A DNA stretch of 64,000 nt from Megalobrama amblycephala (taxonomy: Eukaryota; Chordata; Actinopteri; Cypriniformes; Xenocyprididae): positions 17,135,258 to 17,199,257 of the forward strand of contig NC_063049.1 in NCBI RefSeq assembly GCF_018812025.1, written 5' to 3'. Both the position numbers and the translations under genes were made by a program. The notes below the pieces were generated by a model. It searched no databases. It was not told where the DNA came from and saw nothing but the letters and a program-made list of their open reading frames with translations. Every line of letters begins with the position of its first letter. Within the stretch, counting starts at the first letter, position 1. Below are positions 1 to 11,972 of the stretch, in pieces.

Positions 1-128
1 CAAATTACTGAAGCATGTGAAACTGCGCCATTAACGTAATTTACGTTGCGTAGTTAGATGATCTTAAGCTGCTGTCACAGATCTCCTTCGCCGCTCACTC
101 ACCAATCCATCCAGAACTGTTCCTAACT

Positions 129-2245
129 ACCACCTCATCGGCCATGGGACTGAGCGATTGATCTCCTTCCTGAATCAGTACCCAGAGGTAAAATTTATCC
201 ATTAATCAACCCTGAGCAGGAAGCCATGGAGGAGTATATTCAGGAGGCTTTACAACAGGGCTACATCAGACCTACCTCCACTGCTGCTTCTATCTTCTTT
301 TTCATGGCCAAGAAGGATGGAGGCTTGCGGCCCTGATTTGACTACTGGCCCACAACAAAATCACTGTGAAGTTCGATATCCCTTTTCTCTCATCCCTGCT
401 ACTCTGGAACATCTCCAAGGTGTGAAGATCTTCACCATGTTGGACCTCCGCAGAGCATCCAGCCTCATCCGGATACATGAGGGGGACAAGTGGAAGACAG
501 CATTTGTGACCCCTACTGGCCACTTTGAGTACTCCGTTATGCTTTATGGCCTGGTCAACGCCCCCCTATTCCAGGATTTCATGCATGAGGTTCTCCAGGA
601 GTTTCTTCATCGATTTGTGATGGTCTACATAGACGAAATCCTGATCTACTCCCGGAGCCAGGCCGAACATTGCCTTCACGTTGTGGAGGTCCTCCAGAAG
701 CCCAGAGAATTTAATCTCTTTCTCAAGGCTGAGAAGTGTCAATTCCACCAGTCCGAAATCCAGTTCCTTGGTTACATCGTCAACAAAAATGGAATCTCCA
801 TGGACAAGAGGAAGGTGAAAGCTATTCACAACTGGTCCATTCCCAAAACCATCAAAGCACTTCAGAGATTTCTTGGATTTGCTAACTTCTACAGTTGGTT
901 CATCCATAACTACAGCTTCATTACCAATCCACTTACCTCTCTGCTCCGTGGTAAGCCCAAGTCTGTGTCCTGGTCTTCTGAAGCCTCCTTCAATGCCCTG
1001 AAAGAAGCTTTCTGTTCTGCAACGCTCCTCACTCATCCTGATCCAAATCGTCCATTCGTTGTGGAGGTGGACGCATCTACCACTGGTGTAGGAGTGTTTT
1101 TTTTCCCAGCAGCAGGTGATGCCTCCCAAACTCCATCCATCTGCTTATTTCTCCTGAAAATTCAACCTGGCAGAGAGGAATTACAACATCAGAAACTGTG
1201 AGCTCCTTGCCATTAAAACTAGGTCTGGAGGAATGGAGGCACTGGCTTGAGGGGGCTCGATATCTGTTCATCGTCTGAACAGACCACAAACATCGCCAAG
1301 CCCGCTGGGCATTATTCTTCACCGGATTTGAATTCAAGATTGCCTATCGTCCAGGTTCCAAGAACATCTCGTATTCAATTATCCAATGAAAACATCGAAC
1401 AGCCCGATCCTATCCTCGATTCCCGTCTTTTTGTCAGTCCCATCCAGTGCAATCCCAATGAAACACAAGCCAGTGCACCCGAGAATCCTCCCAGGTTGTC
1501 CTCCAGGTCGTCTATATGTTCCACGTAACCAACGAGTATGCACAAAACTCCTTTCGTCGGCAAGTCACAGGTCTTACTCCATTTCAGTGCATACTCGGCT
1601 ACCAACCACCCTTGTTCCCCTGATCGGGGGAACCATCGGATGTACCATCAGTCAACCACTGGTTCCAGGAAAGTGAGAGAGTCTGGGACTCAGCTCATTA
1701 CCATCTTCAAAGGGCTATATGGAGACAGAACAACACACTGACACATGCAGATCCACAACTCCAGGCTATCATCTGGGTCAGAAGGTATGGCTATCAACCA
1801 AGAACATCAGGTTATGGCTACCTTTCAAGAAGCTGAGTCCCAAGTACACTGGCCCCTTTGAAATCACCAAGGAGATCAATCTGGTAGCATTTCAACTCAG
1901 ACTCCCAGATCACTATCTTAATCACCCTGTATTCCATGTCTCCCAACTCAAGCTTTATCACTCACCTGTTTCTCTCCCCTCCACAGAGCCTGGTGATAGT
2001 GATGTACCTCCCTTGCCTTCCGTGGTGGATGATGGTGGAGTCTTTACAGTTCGAGAGATCATGGACTCCAGGCGCCGAGGTGGTAAACTGGAATATTTGG
2101 TGGATTGGGAGGGCTACGGCCCTGAGGAACGATCCTGGGTTCCTAAAGATGACAAAATGGATCCTGAATTACTCACCACCTTCCACAGCACCCATCCTGA
2201 GAGACCTGCACCCCGCAGCAGGGGTCACCCACCTCCTCGTCTAAC
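129..2245 (+). pseudogene. Ty3/Gypsy chromovirus pol remnant (Gypsy copy A)
   Basis: Decayed retrotransposon polyprotein. Nucleotides ~129-315 encode the start of reverse transcriptase ([10 protein letters not shown], then KKDGGLRP followed by an in-frame TGA near 336). An open stretch from 317 to 1201 carries the rest of RT ([29 protein letters not shown]) and the start of RNase H ([13 protein letters not shown], ~1060-1090). The RT active site reads YIDE at 626-637 instead of YIDD, so a catalytic Asp has become Glu. Most of RNase H and the integrase core are missing or scrambled (1200-1530). From ~1540 the integrase C-terminus resumes ([20 protein letters not shown]), ending in a chromodomain at ~2047-2165 ([18 protein letters not shown]). 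Multiple stops and frameshifts make it a pseudogene. No 5' LTR is visible in the window. The chromodomain assigns it to the chromovirus branch. Confidence 0.9.
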
Positions 2246-2390
2246 AACGTACCTGTCTGTTATCCACCAGCTGTGTCTTCAATACTCACCCGCTTCACCA
2301 TTCGCCATTACCATTCTGCTGTTTTTAAATAAAGCTTGTCTTTTATAAAATACTTACCATCTCTCTGGTCTGTGTATCTTGACAGCTGAG
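2246..2390 (+). repeat. Likely 3' end / LTR remnant of Gypsy copy A
   Basis: Sequence directly after the chromodomain stop. It contains AATAAA at 2328-2333 and finishes with TCTTGACA near 2385, which resembles the TGACA terminus of the fish Gypsy LTRs further along this window. No matching 5' LTR or target duplication is present, so the assignment rests on position and the polyadenylation signal. Confidence 0.45.
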
Positions 2391-4559
2391 TTTAACTCCA
2401 CTTTTAGACATACTCTAGCAAACTTCCCTAAGCACTTACCCTCGGGGGAACATGACTTGTCTAAAATGTAAATAAGCTCTTTGCTGTTGCACTGTACAAA
2501 TATTATACACTGTGACTTCTGAAAACTTTTTTCTGAAATGTTTTTTATTATTATTATTATTATTATTTATTTTATTTTTTTATGGGTACTTAAGTGTGTA
2601 TAAATGTATAAATTATATGGAATCCTTATCACTTGGTTATTTGGTGTCTTTTTTGAGGCTCCAAGTGTCCTTTTTTGGAATACACTTAAATTAATTTTGA
2701 AATTAACTTGAAAAGCTTGCATAAAATACAGTTTTGTGAGAATGACCCTTCAGTCCGATGGTTTACTTTGCTGAATATAACAAATTATGAGTGAAAAATG
2801 AACATTTTAAACAAGATAAGTGGTGTGTTTACTGTAATCATAAGTTTGTGATTAATCACACTTATCATTAAATTAAGCATAAATTAAGCATTAAAATATG
2901 TTATATATTGACAGCCCTAAACAATATACATTATTGTCATGATCCGCAATAGGCCTATAATGTTAGCGTGTTATAATGCTATAATGTTAATGTTAGTTAG
3001 AGTTCAGACAAAGAAGAAGGCTGTGAGGTGATTTAGCTGAAAGTGCCTATTTAATTAGAAGTGTGTGGGGGGGAGGGTGTGTGTGTACGAAGACCTTGTG
3101 AATAAAGAGTGTTAGAGAAGCATCACTGGTGAGAGTTCCAAGTACTTTCCAGAAATTTCTCATGTCATTATCGCCCAACTACACCTTTAATGAACAGATT
3201 CAGAGAACATGATCTCTTTCAGACAAAAAAACTGATAGATCACACTTTTCAAACAACACATTACACAGAAAGAGCTTTAAGTTTTAAAAAATAAAACAAT
3301 AGAGTATTTGGACATATATGATATGCTAACATAATTGTGTACTCTGTGTGAATTTGAGGAGAACTGATTTCATCTGAAATACACTTTGTACAGGCATGTG
3401 AAATAACATTGAAACAGATAGGTTAAGTGACTACTAAATATGTTTACTCTATACTGAAGTTTTGAGTGATCTCTATATCTATTTGGATGAAAGATGAGAT
3501 CAATTTATTAGGGTTATCTGACCCAATTTGAAATCTGTGTGGTGAGACAGAGAAACTTTAGGTGGGCAAATGTACCAAGGTCATCCGGAGTTCAAATTCA
3601 GAGTGATTGAAAAGAATAGAGTTGAGGAAATGTGAGAGCTGAGTTCAAACAAAGTTCATTCAGTTCAAATGAACTGTAGTGAAGTTTCATGTGAGGCATC
3701 AGACACCAAATTATTACCCAGGCAGAAATTTGGAAGTGATTTGCTGACATATATCTGAGAGATTATAGGCCAGGGTCAAAAGCTGCCTGCTCTAAATGGT
3801 TCATCTCTTAGTGACGAGTTACGTCAAGCACTCATCTCACTTTAAGCCTCATGCCTTAACCTTTGTCCATCCCTCTGTCTCTCTCTCTCTCTCCTCCAGA
3901 TGTTGAATGATTTCTCTAATACTCCCTCTGGGCCAGACTCATAGCAGTACACAACTCAAATATATCTAACTGTTGGCTGTTCAAACAAGTAGAAAGGGAA
4001 TTAAATAAAAGGATAAAACTGTAACTAATAAATGATTCTTCAGATAGTGGATAAACCAGTCTTATTAGCTTATGAAGAACAATGAGGTTAGTTATTATTA
4101 TCAGCTGTATCTTATTTAGTTCCTTTGTTATATCCTGCATACTCCTAGTTCAGTTCAGTTCAGTCTGCTGGCGCATATTATATTTATGTAATGTTTATTT
4201 CCTGTATTCTCATAACTATCTCCTGTATTTATCAATAACGACTGTTTGAAATATTCCTAGTTTGTGCGTGATGCTTATAATGTTACAGAATAGCCAACTA
4301 AAAATATAAAATTTGGACTCACCTGCACTGTGTATTCTCCTCTGAAAGCAAAGGCCTTTGGTGGTATATTTGTAATGGGTGCTCTGGCAAAGCGACTCCC
4401 CTCTCACTGTTCGTGAACCAGAGGAGAGGCCCGTCATCCCCAGGTATACCACGGAGCCAGAAACAGCCACCCAGTCCATCCTAGAGCAAGGAGTGGACCA
4501 CTGCATTATAGATCTGTAGTTTCCAAATACAGTTCTCTCGCAAGTCCCCACCCTCAAAT
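2391..4559. other. Non-coding interval without a supported gene
   Basis: AT-rich DNA with an (ATT)n microsatellite at ~2546-2570, a CT-rich run near 3875-3897 and short frames only. A phrase at ~4094-4170 (TTATTATCAGCTGTATCTTA then repeated GTTCA) recurs in diverged form at ~5421-5495. It may be paired remnants of a long-terminal-repeat element spanning the interval, but too little is left to call it. Confidence 0.5.
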
Positions 4560-5310
4560 CTTCACCTTCTCCACTGGTCCTGTCCGGCTACCTAGATGCT
4601 CCAGTCCCATCCAGAGATCTTCCCCCTCCTATGTTCCCACCTAACTTCCTGGTCCCATTTCCTACGCTGGTTACATCCATTCCCCTGCATCTGCCAGCTC
4701 CACTGGGGTCATCCAACTCCTCAGCTATGCCCCAACCGCTAACTCCATGCAACTCTTCGGCTCCATCTTGGCTTCCAACCACCAGCTCAGCATGAGATTG
4801 AGTCCCCGGCTTCTCCTCGGACCCATCAGCCTGTTGGCTCCATGCTCCCTTGGCTCCACCGTGGTCCATTGGCCCTTGGACTCCTCTGGGCTCCCTCGTC
4901 CCTCTGGCCCAGCTTCAGTCAGTCGTCCCTTTGCCTCCGCCACAGACTTCCAGGTCTCATGCTGTGGCTCCACCCTCCACCCCTTTGGCTCCACCGGGCT
5001 TCTCCTTTCCACAGACTTTCCCATCGTCCTCATTCGTCCATCGTCGTCTTGTTCTGCCAAGCCCCTGTCTCCACCTTGGTCCTGTGAGCCAGCAGCTCCA
5101 CGCACCCTGGTTTCGTCAGTCGGTCCCCTGGTTCTGCCGGGCTTTCAGCCAAAGCTCCGCCCTGGCTCCTCCCGCTGTCTGCTCCACTATGGTGTCTCTC
5201 TCCACAGGTTCCCCCTCATCCCTGTCCATCACCAACTCTGCAACCTCCTCCAAAGGCCCCAACCTCAGACACTCAAACTATCTGTTACAATATTGTACTG
5301 TCACAATTAT
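4560..5310. repeat. Pro/Ser/Leu-coding low-complexity repeat
   Basis: C- and T-rich sequence built from loose variants of a phrase like CTCCACCGTGGTCCATTGGC. It stays open in several frames on both strands and yields Pro/Ser/Leu-rich peptides with no recognisable domain. Overlapping long frames on both strands are what compositional bias produces. The same phrase family occurs at 9160-9400 (CGGCTCCACCATGGTCTGTC), so I read this as a fragment of a dispersed repeat and not as a gene. Confidence 0.6.
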
Positions 5311-5952
5311 GGACTCTTATTTTGATATGCTGTTCTGTTTCCCTTAGTTCCTGTTTCATTGCTCTGTTTAGTTTTGGTTTCCTTGGTTTCTGATCATGAA
5401 CCTTTTAGTCTCTATGGTTGTTTATTATCAGTTGTATCTTATTTAGCTGTATCTTATTAATACTCTCTGTTCAGTTCAGTCCACTGTCGCTAGAGAAACA
5501 GGAAACGCTGGAGATACAGGTGGCTCTGGAGATACAGGGAACATTGGAGATACAGGGGGACTGGGAATAATTTCTCCAAAAAAGTCCATTAAATCCTCCA
5601 CAAACAAGTGTTTAGTTCCTCAAAATATCCTCCAGAGGCCAAATCGTACTCACACACAGCAGTGGGAGTGTGAGCGGGGCAATGCTCCAAGCTGTCAATC
5701 TCCACTAACACTCCCTCTGCGATCCGTGGTTTTGCAAGCTGTAAGGGGACAGGCTCTGGGGCAATGTCCTCTCCTGTCTTGTCCTCTCATCAGGTTAGGC
5801 TTGTGCTTTGCGGCAGGCCGGTATCCACAGTCTGCAGTGGGCTCGTACAATATCTCCATCGAGTTGCTCAGTGGTGGTGGTTGATTGGTTTCTGGCAGTG
5901 CTGCAGTGGGGCTGGTGACTGTGAAAATTAACTTCTGTTAGGTTTGGTGTTC
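5311..5952. other. Non-coding; short GGAGATACAGG repeat
   Basis: No supported gene. A small tandem motif, GGAGATACAG with variants, repeats three times at ~5510-5560. The segment lies directly beside the LTR-like unit at 5953-6192 and could be internal sequence of a minus-strand LTR element, but no retroelement protein motif is visible. Confidence 0.4.
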
Positions 5953-6192
5953 TGTCACGATCTGGCTACACAAATCGCACAATGCAGGAGATCAAGGAAT
6001 AGAACAGTATTTAATAATAAATCTAACAGATGACAATGAACAATGAACACAGGAAACACTGGGAATAAATAACAAGGAAAACTAACGAGATAATTAGCAG
6101 AACAGGTGAATGTAATCAATAATCAGACACACTGGAAAACTGGGTCAAAGGGAAGCAGGGAAAAAACACATTGAAACATGGGAACCCTGACA
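5953..6192 (-). repeat. LTR-like unit, probably a solo or orphan Gypsy-type LTR
   Basis: A 240-bp block that, read on the minus strand, begins TGTCAGGGTTCCC and ends CAGATCGTGACA, the TG...CA termini expected of an LTR. It resembles cyprinid Gypsy LTRs known to me. The flanking five bases (TGTTC left, TTTGT right) are not a duplication, so it may be one LTR of a decayed element extending left. No partner LTR was found. Confidence 0.5.
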
Positions 6193-8310
6193 TTTGTACA
6201 GACATTTATACAAAGAAATTATAAACACAAGGGAAAAAAAGAGCCAACAAAATATTAATAACTGATTATGTTGTAGTCCTGTGTTTTTTTTTTTTTTTTT
6301 TTTTTTTGCATATATGAAAATAAAACCTGTAATAAATCTCTCAGATAAATACCTTTACCAAGTTTGTTCTTCCCTCATATTTATAATATTTTAAAAATAT
6401 AAAATATTTTCCCTATATTAATGGTTTAGTTGAACTTGTAGTCATTAAAAACATGCATTCCCTCTGGACATCTTTTTTGGCCATTACTGTATATTAAAAA
6501 ATGAATTCATTTGGTTTTTAATTTATTTAAGTTCTCTCACAATCATTTCCAAAAATAATAGCAATAATAAGGTAAACAAAACTAAATATTGCATTTCAAT
6601 AAACACTGCTGCATGTGATTTGTTTTTTTTAATGTCCACAAGACTTAATCCATTTAGCAACCTGCTCCTTTAAAACAGTGGATCCAATGGTATTTGACAG
6701 TGCACACTTTTTAAGACAAAAACTATTAAAAAAAGAAAAAGAAAAGAAAAATTATGCAAATGAAAATACCTACTGTAGAAGAAATTTGCTGTACACTTTA
6801 CGGATGTCAAATGTTAGTGGAACATGTTAATGTGATGTATTGCATCTCCATCAACTAAAATAACCTTGACTGTTGAAAGTTAAATAAATAAAGTTAAATA
6901 AATAAGTAAATGTTAGATCAACATCTCAATAATAGAATATTTGTAGTCTCAGTCATCAGTTTAGAAACAGGTGCCTCAACCCCTGTGATGTGTGGCAGCA
7001 CGGGGAGAATGACCAAGCAGATACAGATCAAGTGTGGTACAAAGCATTCTCAGATTTATTCAGGAAGAAGGGTCATATTTATAGACATAGGTCAAACAAC
7101 AATCTCCAGGATGGCTTGAGCATCCAATCATACGACTTAAGAATCAAACATTACCATGTATGGCATTTCAAGAAATAGAATAATAAATAGGGGTTGTCAC
7201 AGATTATCTAAAAATAAGAACACAATTACTTAATTGTTATTATTGATTTTAATTTTTAAATTCAAACCAGAACTGGAAATATGAACAATCATGCCTAGAG
7301 AATTTGGAAAAAACAATTATTTCAATCCAAACAATACACAATCAAAACACATTAAGTGGCAAGACCACTTTACTTTGAACTTTAAACTCAAACTTTCTCT
7401 TGCTTGCACAGAGATCCATGATAAATGAATGGAATACTGCAAATGACTCACTTAATTTAACATGTGTAATCTGATCTCTGAACATAACTGACTTAACATG
7501 TTGAACCTCTTTTTTGAGCATGTTCTATGTGTTTATTTGTATTGGGGCAAGTTGTCACATGTGATGACTTGCGCCAAAGTCATTGAGACAACTTGCCCCA
7601 AACTGACATGTGTGCTAATGTTGGCTAAATCTCAAGGTTCGCTCAACATAGCATGTCAGCTAAAGTATCAAAAGACACATTAGTGTCTCCTCTATGTTGT
7701 GCAAAGTAATAATTTTTAACATTCATACCTAACAAAGCTGTATTGCATAAAATTTAAAGTGCAATTTTTTTACTTTTTAAGCCAAAAAAATAAGAAAATT
7801 GTGCTAACCTCGGATTAGGGCGATCTTGACCACCTCTAGTTTTGGAGTTATGAAGAGTGTGACAACTTACCCGTGTGACAACTTACCCCGCTCTCCCCTA
7901 AGAAATGTATGTGCGTAAATGTGTGTGTGTCTTCAACTTCTGGTTATGTGTGAGAGTGTCAGTGTGTCCAAGGACTACTACTTCTTGTTTTGTCTAGGCA
8001 GGTACATGATGTGCACAATGGAAAAATCCCAAGACACAGAGAAAGTCAAAAAGTGAAGAAATTATTTAACAGTAAATAAAATTGTTCAGAAAAGTGTTTA
8101 GTTCTATAAAAAGGTCTAGACATTTAGACATTTTTAAGTTTGACTAAAGCATCTCATTTTTGGCCCACTCATCCAAGACTCTCTATTAATCTGTTCTCTC
8201 TTTCTTGATCATTTTGTTTCTCTCTTGATTTTAAGTCTGTCAGTCTTGGCTCTTTCAGCTACTAATGAGGGCATCTATTTCCTGATTGCAGGAGAAGTTC
8301 CATCCTGATC

Positions 8311-8373
<63 letters not shown>

Positions 8374-9159
8374 GAGAGAGAGAGAGACAGAGAGAGAAGA
8401 TCTGAAAGAATCTGAAAACATATACCTAAAATTAAAAAAAAAAAAAAAAAATCATGAGAAAATCTATTTTTTAAAGTGCATTGATATTTAAATTGTATTT
8501 ATTGAAGTTGAATGATTTAATTGATTTAAGTATTTTTACAAATATTTTTTATAAGTAAAAAAGCCCCTGGAAATCATTAAGTTTTATGGAAGGGTTGCGT
8601 GCAATATAGTACAATACGACTTTATTAAGCAGTTTAGTAGTGGTACAGTAAATGTTAGTGTAGGGTTACAGATACTTCAGAGGCTGGTAAACTCCTCAGG
8701 GAGTGCACTGAATATCATGTGATCCGACCCTCATCCATATAAAACCCATCTACACATAAACATGCATGTTCAGAGATATTCTGTATCCTGTTAGACAACT
8801 GAATCGGGGCATCAGATAAACTCTCCCTGGAGAAAGAGAGAGAAATATATAATAATCCTCTGGCATTCACCACTATAAATACCTATAAATCAGTGAGAGA
8901 CATTCAAAGCCCGAGTGGTGGCCCGATTTACAGCCTTCATTCCAGATGGACAGAATCTATCAGTCTTTCTATGATTCTTTCTAGCTGGTAATATTTCTCT
9001 CCCTACCTGTTTCCCATCATCTTTCTGCTCAAGCCTATACATTTTCTTCAATGTCTCTCAAATGCAGGTCTCAGCATTTTTGGACAGCATACTGTAAGAT
9101 TTGAAAGAATGTTAGAATGACTCTTTCCTTGGATGACCAAGGTCTTCTGGCCAGCCCAT
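6193..9159. other. Non-coding interval: poly-T, (TA)n and small repeats
   Basis: No supported gene. Visible items are a poly-T run at ~6285-6307, a (TA)n microsatellite at ~8315-8368 followed by a GA-rich stretch, and an A-run near 8433-8450. A patch at 7540-7900 carries repeated CAACTTGCCCC-type motifs, listed separately. Confidence 0.6.
7545..7895. repeat. Dispersed repeat with inverted CAACTTGCCCC / GGGGCAAGTTG motifs
   Basis: GGGGCAAGTTGTCA at 7547, GACAACTTGCCCC near 7589, and GACAACTTACCCG then GACAACTTACCCCGC at 7861-7890. The motif occurs in both orientations across ~340 bp, and the right part ends in CGCTCTCCCCT. I recall a similar motif-bearing repeat in cyprinid genomes. Exact ends and target duplications could not be fixed. 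Confidence 0.45.
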
Positions 9160-9405
9160 CCAACTGTTGTTGAAGGATCCAAGACCACAGCCCAGGCCTC
9201 AGAACTATCTGAATCTGCTGTGGTTTTATGAACCCATTGCTGCATCTCAGCCCTTCGACCCATCGGCTCCACTGTGGCTCATCACCCCCTCGGCTCCACC
9301 ATGGTCTGTCATCCCTTCGGCTCCACCGGAATCCCTTGCTCCTCGGCTTCACCTTGTCCGTCAACCCCCTGGCCCCACCACAGGCTTCCAGGCCTTTAAT
9401 AAATT
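9160..9405. repeat. Pro-coding low-complexity repeat, relative of 4560-5310
   Basis: Tandem-like variants of CGGCTCCACCATGGTCTGTC give proline-rich frames on the plus strand and an unrelated frame on the minus strand. No domain, signal peptide or conserved residue pattern was seen. It abuts the dispersed repeat beginning near 9410. Confidence 0.55.
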
Positions 9406-9409
9406 CGTT

Positions 9410-9623
9410 ACATTTGTACATGTAAAGTGCTTCCATATGTAAAGCGCTTTTCTTGACACACAAAGTGCTTTACATATGGAAGGGGGGAATCTCGTCAACA
9501 ACCACCAATGTGCAGCATCCACGTGAATGATGCCATGGCACCCATATTGCGCCAGAACGGCGACCAACTTATTGGTGGAGAGGAGGCAAAGGAATGAAGC
9601 CAATCAATATATCAATACATATA
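9410..9623. repeat. Older dispersed repeat, left part (split by Tc1 copy 1)
   Basis: Begins with palindromic AAAGCGCTTTTCTT and AAAGTGCTTTACATATGG phrases and continues through CACCAATGTGCAGCATCC and GGTGGAGAGGAGGCAAAGG. I recall this as a common dispersed fish repeat. It breaks at 9623 with the TA target site of the Tc1 insertion and resumes at 11226. Confidence 0.6.
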
Positions 9624-11225
9624 CAGGTGCTGGTCATATAATTAGAATATAATCAAAAAGTTGATTTATTTCACTAATTCCATTCAAAAAGTGAAACTTG
9701 TATATTATATTCATTCATTACACACAGACTGATATATTTCAAATGTTTATTTCTTTTAATTTTGATGATTATAACTGACAACTAAGGAAAATCCCAAATT
9801 CAGTATCTCAGAAAATTAGAATATTACTTAAGACCAATACAAAGAAAGGATTTTTAGAAATTTTGGCCAACTGAAAAGTATGAACATGAAAAGTATGAGC
9901 ATGTACAGCACTCAATACTTAGTTGGGGCTCCTTTTGCCTAAATTACTGCAGCAATGTGGCGTGGCATGGAGTCGATCAGTCTGTGGCACTGCTCAGGTG
10001 TTATGAGAGCCCAGGTTGCTCTGATAGTGGCCTTCAGCTCTTCAGCATTGTTGGGTCTGGCATATCGCATCTTCCTCTTCACAATACCCCATTGATTTTC
10101 TATGGGGTTAAGGTCAGGCGAGTTTGCTGGCCAATTAAGAACAGGGATACCATGGTCCTTAAACCAGGTACTGGTAGCTTTGGCACTGTGTGCAGGTGCC
10201 AAGTCCTGTTGGAAAATGAAATCTGCATCTCCATAAAGTTGGTCAGCAGCAGGAAGCATGAAGCGTCCTGGTATACGGCTGCGTTGACCTTGGACCTCAG
10301 AAAACACAGTGGACCAACACCAGCAGATGACATGGCACCTCAAACCGTCACTGACTGTAGAAACTTTACACTGGACCTCAAGCAACGCGGATTGTGTGCC
10401 TCTCCTCTCTTCCTCCAGACTCTGGGACCCTGATTTCCAAAGGAAATGCAAAATTTACTTTCATCAGAGAACATAACTTTGGACCACTCAGCAGCAGTCC
10501 AGTCCTTTTTGTCTTTAGCCCAGACGAGATGCTTCTGACGCTGTCTGTTGTTCAAGAGTGGCTTGACACAAGGAATGCGACAGCTGAAACCCATGTCTTG
10601 CATACGTCTGTGCGTAGTGGTTCTTGAAGCACTGACTCCAGCTGCAGTCCACTCTTTGTGAATCTCCCCCACATTTTTGAATGGGTTTTGTTTCATAATC
10701 CTCTCCAGGGTGCAGTTATCCCTATTGCTTGTACACTTTTTTCTACAACATCTTTTCCTTCCCTTCGCCTCTCTATTAATGTGCTTGGACACAGGGCTCT
10801 GTGAACAGCCAGCCTCTTTTGCAATGACCTTTTGTGTCTTGCCCTCCTTGTGCAAGGTTTCAATGGTCGTCTTTTGGACAACTGTCAAGTCAGCAGTCTT
10901 CCCCATGATTGTGTAGCCTACAGAACTAGACTGAGAGACCATTAAAAGGCCTTTGCAGCTGTTTTGAGTTAATTAGCTGATTAGAGTGTGGCACCAGGTG
11001 TCTTCAATATTGAACCTTTTCACAATATTCTAATTTTCTGAGATACTGCATTTGAGATTTTCCTTAGTTATCAGTTATAATCATCAAAATTAAAAGAAAT
11101 AAACATTTGAAATATATCAGTCTGTGTGTAATGAATGAATATAATATACAAGTTTTACTTTTTGAATGGAATTAGTGAAATAAATCAACTTTTTGATGAT
11201 ATTCTAATTATATGACCAGCACCTG
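9624..11225 (-). mobile_element. Tc1/mariner transposon, copy 1 (dead transposase, complete TIRs)
   Basis: A 1,602-bp element between TA dinucleotides (9622-9623 and 11226-11227). Terminal inverted repeats are ~202 bp (9624-9825 and 11024-11225), start CAGGTGCTGGTCATATAATT and differ at about five positions by eye. A minus-strand transposase lies between them. It is inserted in the repeat that ends at 9623 and resumes at 11226. Its sister copy is at 41449-42918. Confidence 0.95.
9912..10906 (-). pseudogene. Tc1/mariner transposase, copy 1, inactivated
   Basis: DDE transposase that would cut and reinsert the element at TA. The likely start is the ATG at 10906 (MGKTADLTV), by analogy with the intact sister. 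The N-terminal helix-turn-helix is present (QKVIAKEAGCSQSPVSKHI). The first catalytic Asp is intact (MFSDESKF, codon 10465-10463), as are FQQDLAPAH and LNPIENQW. Three lesions kill the frame: Trp to stop at 10342-10340 (TGG to TGA, in the sister's MVWGAM motif), a 10-bp deletion near 10269 relative to copy 2 causing a frameshift, and Gln to stop at 9941-9939 close to the C-terminus. The remaining pieces run in two frames and match copy 2 closely. Confidence 0.93.
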
Positions 11226-11385
11226 TATATATGTTGATGATTAATGATGGACAGAATTTAGCCATGGCCAGATGCCGGGGTTACAGGATGCCAAATTTGG
11301 CCAGGATGCCAGGGTTACAACCCTACTCTTTTTTGAAGGACATCCTGGGATTTTTAATGACCAAAGAGAGTCAGGACATCTAATT
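11226..11385. repeat. Older dispersed repeat, right part
   Basis: Continuation of the repeat interrupted at 9623: GGCCAGGATGCC twice, ACATCCTGGGATTTTTAATG and AGAGAGTCAGGACATC. I recall that these phrases follow the left-part phrases in uninterrupted copies in other cyprinid DNA. The join would need checking against a genome. Confidence 0.55.
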
Positions 11386-11516
11386 CATGACCAGTGTTTT
11401 GTTTTGCTCTCTCCTCTGCGCCTCTGCATTCGTCATTGTGTCGGGTCAAAGGTCACACTTCCGCCCAAGTCGACTTGCTCAGTATGTGTATGGTCGTCCA
11501 CCGGAAGCTAGTTATT
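11386..11516 (-). repeat. Miniature element, part 2 (interrupted by Gypsy copy B)
   Basis: Read on the minus strand, this segment begins AATAACTAGCTTCCGG and continues the element whose other part lies at 15946-16258. The uninterrupted relative at 37.7 kb contains AAAATAACTAGCTTCCGG at ~38000-38020, so the break lies exactly at the 5-bp target duplication of Gypsy copy B (TTATT, 11512-11516). Confidence 0.75.
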
Positions 11517-11970
11517 TATCACAGACATGCCAGGCTCTACACTCACCCAATCACAACGCACTCCCTCTCCTGAATATTAACTAGCTACACCTGACACGCA
11601 TCAGCACTCATCACCACAGCAGCATAAAAGACACTCCAGAGCACTCAGTCACTGTCCGGTCTCGTTAACGCATACCTACCTGTGATGCGTACCTCAAGGA
11701 CTATGCTAACTTCTACTTACCTGTCTCCAGCGTTCCATGTGACTCCTAGTGTCTCCTCGTCTGCTTTGAGTGTCTTCGTGTCTCGTCTGCTCCACGCCTG
11801 CCTGCTTCCACGATCACTGGGAAAGATAAAGACAAGTATCAGATCCAGTATCATCTTCAGTCACAAATTTAACCTGCTTCCACTCACCTGCACTCTGCCA
11901 TCGATCTCTGGTTCTTCAATAAACTGTATATTAACTATACCTGTGTCTCCGTCCCCTTCTGTACGTAACA
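11517..11970 (+). repeat. 5' LTR of Gypsy copy B
   Basis: Begins TATCACAGACATGCC (the 3' copy begins TGTCACAACATGCC, so the TG end has mutated) and ends GTACGTAACA. It carries a TATA-like CATAAAAG at 11623-11630 and AATAAA at 11918-11923. The predicted transcript start, ~30 bp after TATA, falls at GTCCGGTCT (11654-11662), which can pair with the sequence just past this LTR. Confidence 0.92.
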
Positions 11971-11972
11971 GA

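Noticed and set aside
4588..5347. Overlapping 80-190-codon open frames on both strands
   Set aside because: Pro/Ser/Leu-rich compositional artefacts of a C/T-rich repeat that recurs at 9160-9400; no domain, no coding signature, frames open in several phases at once.
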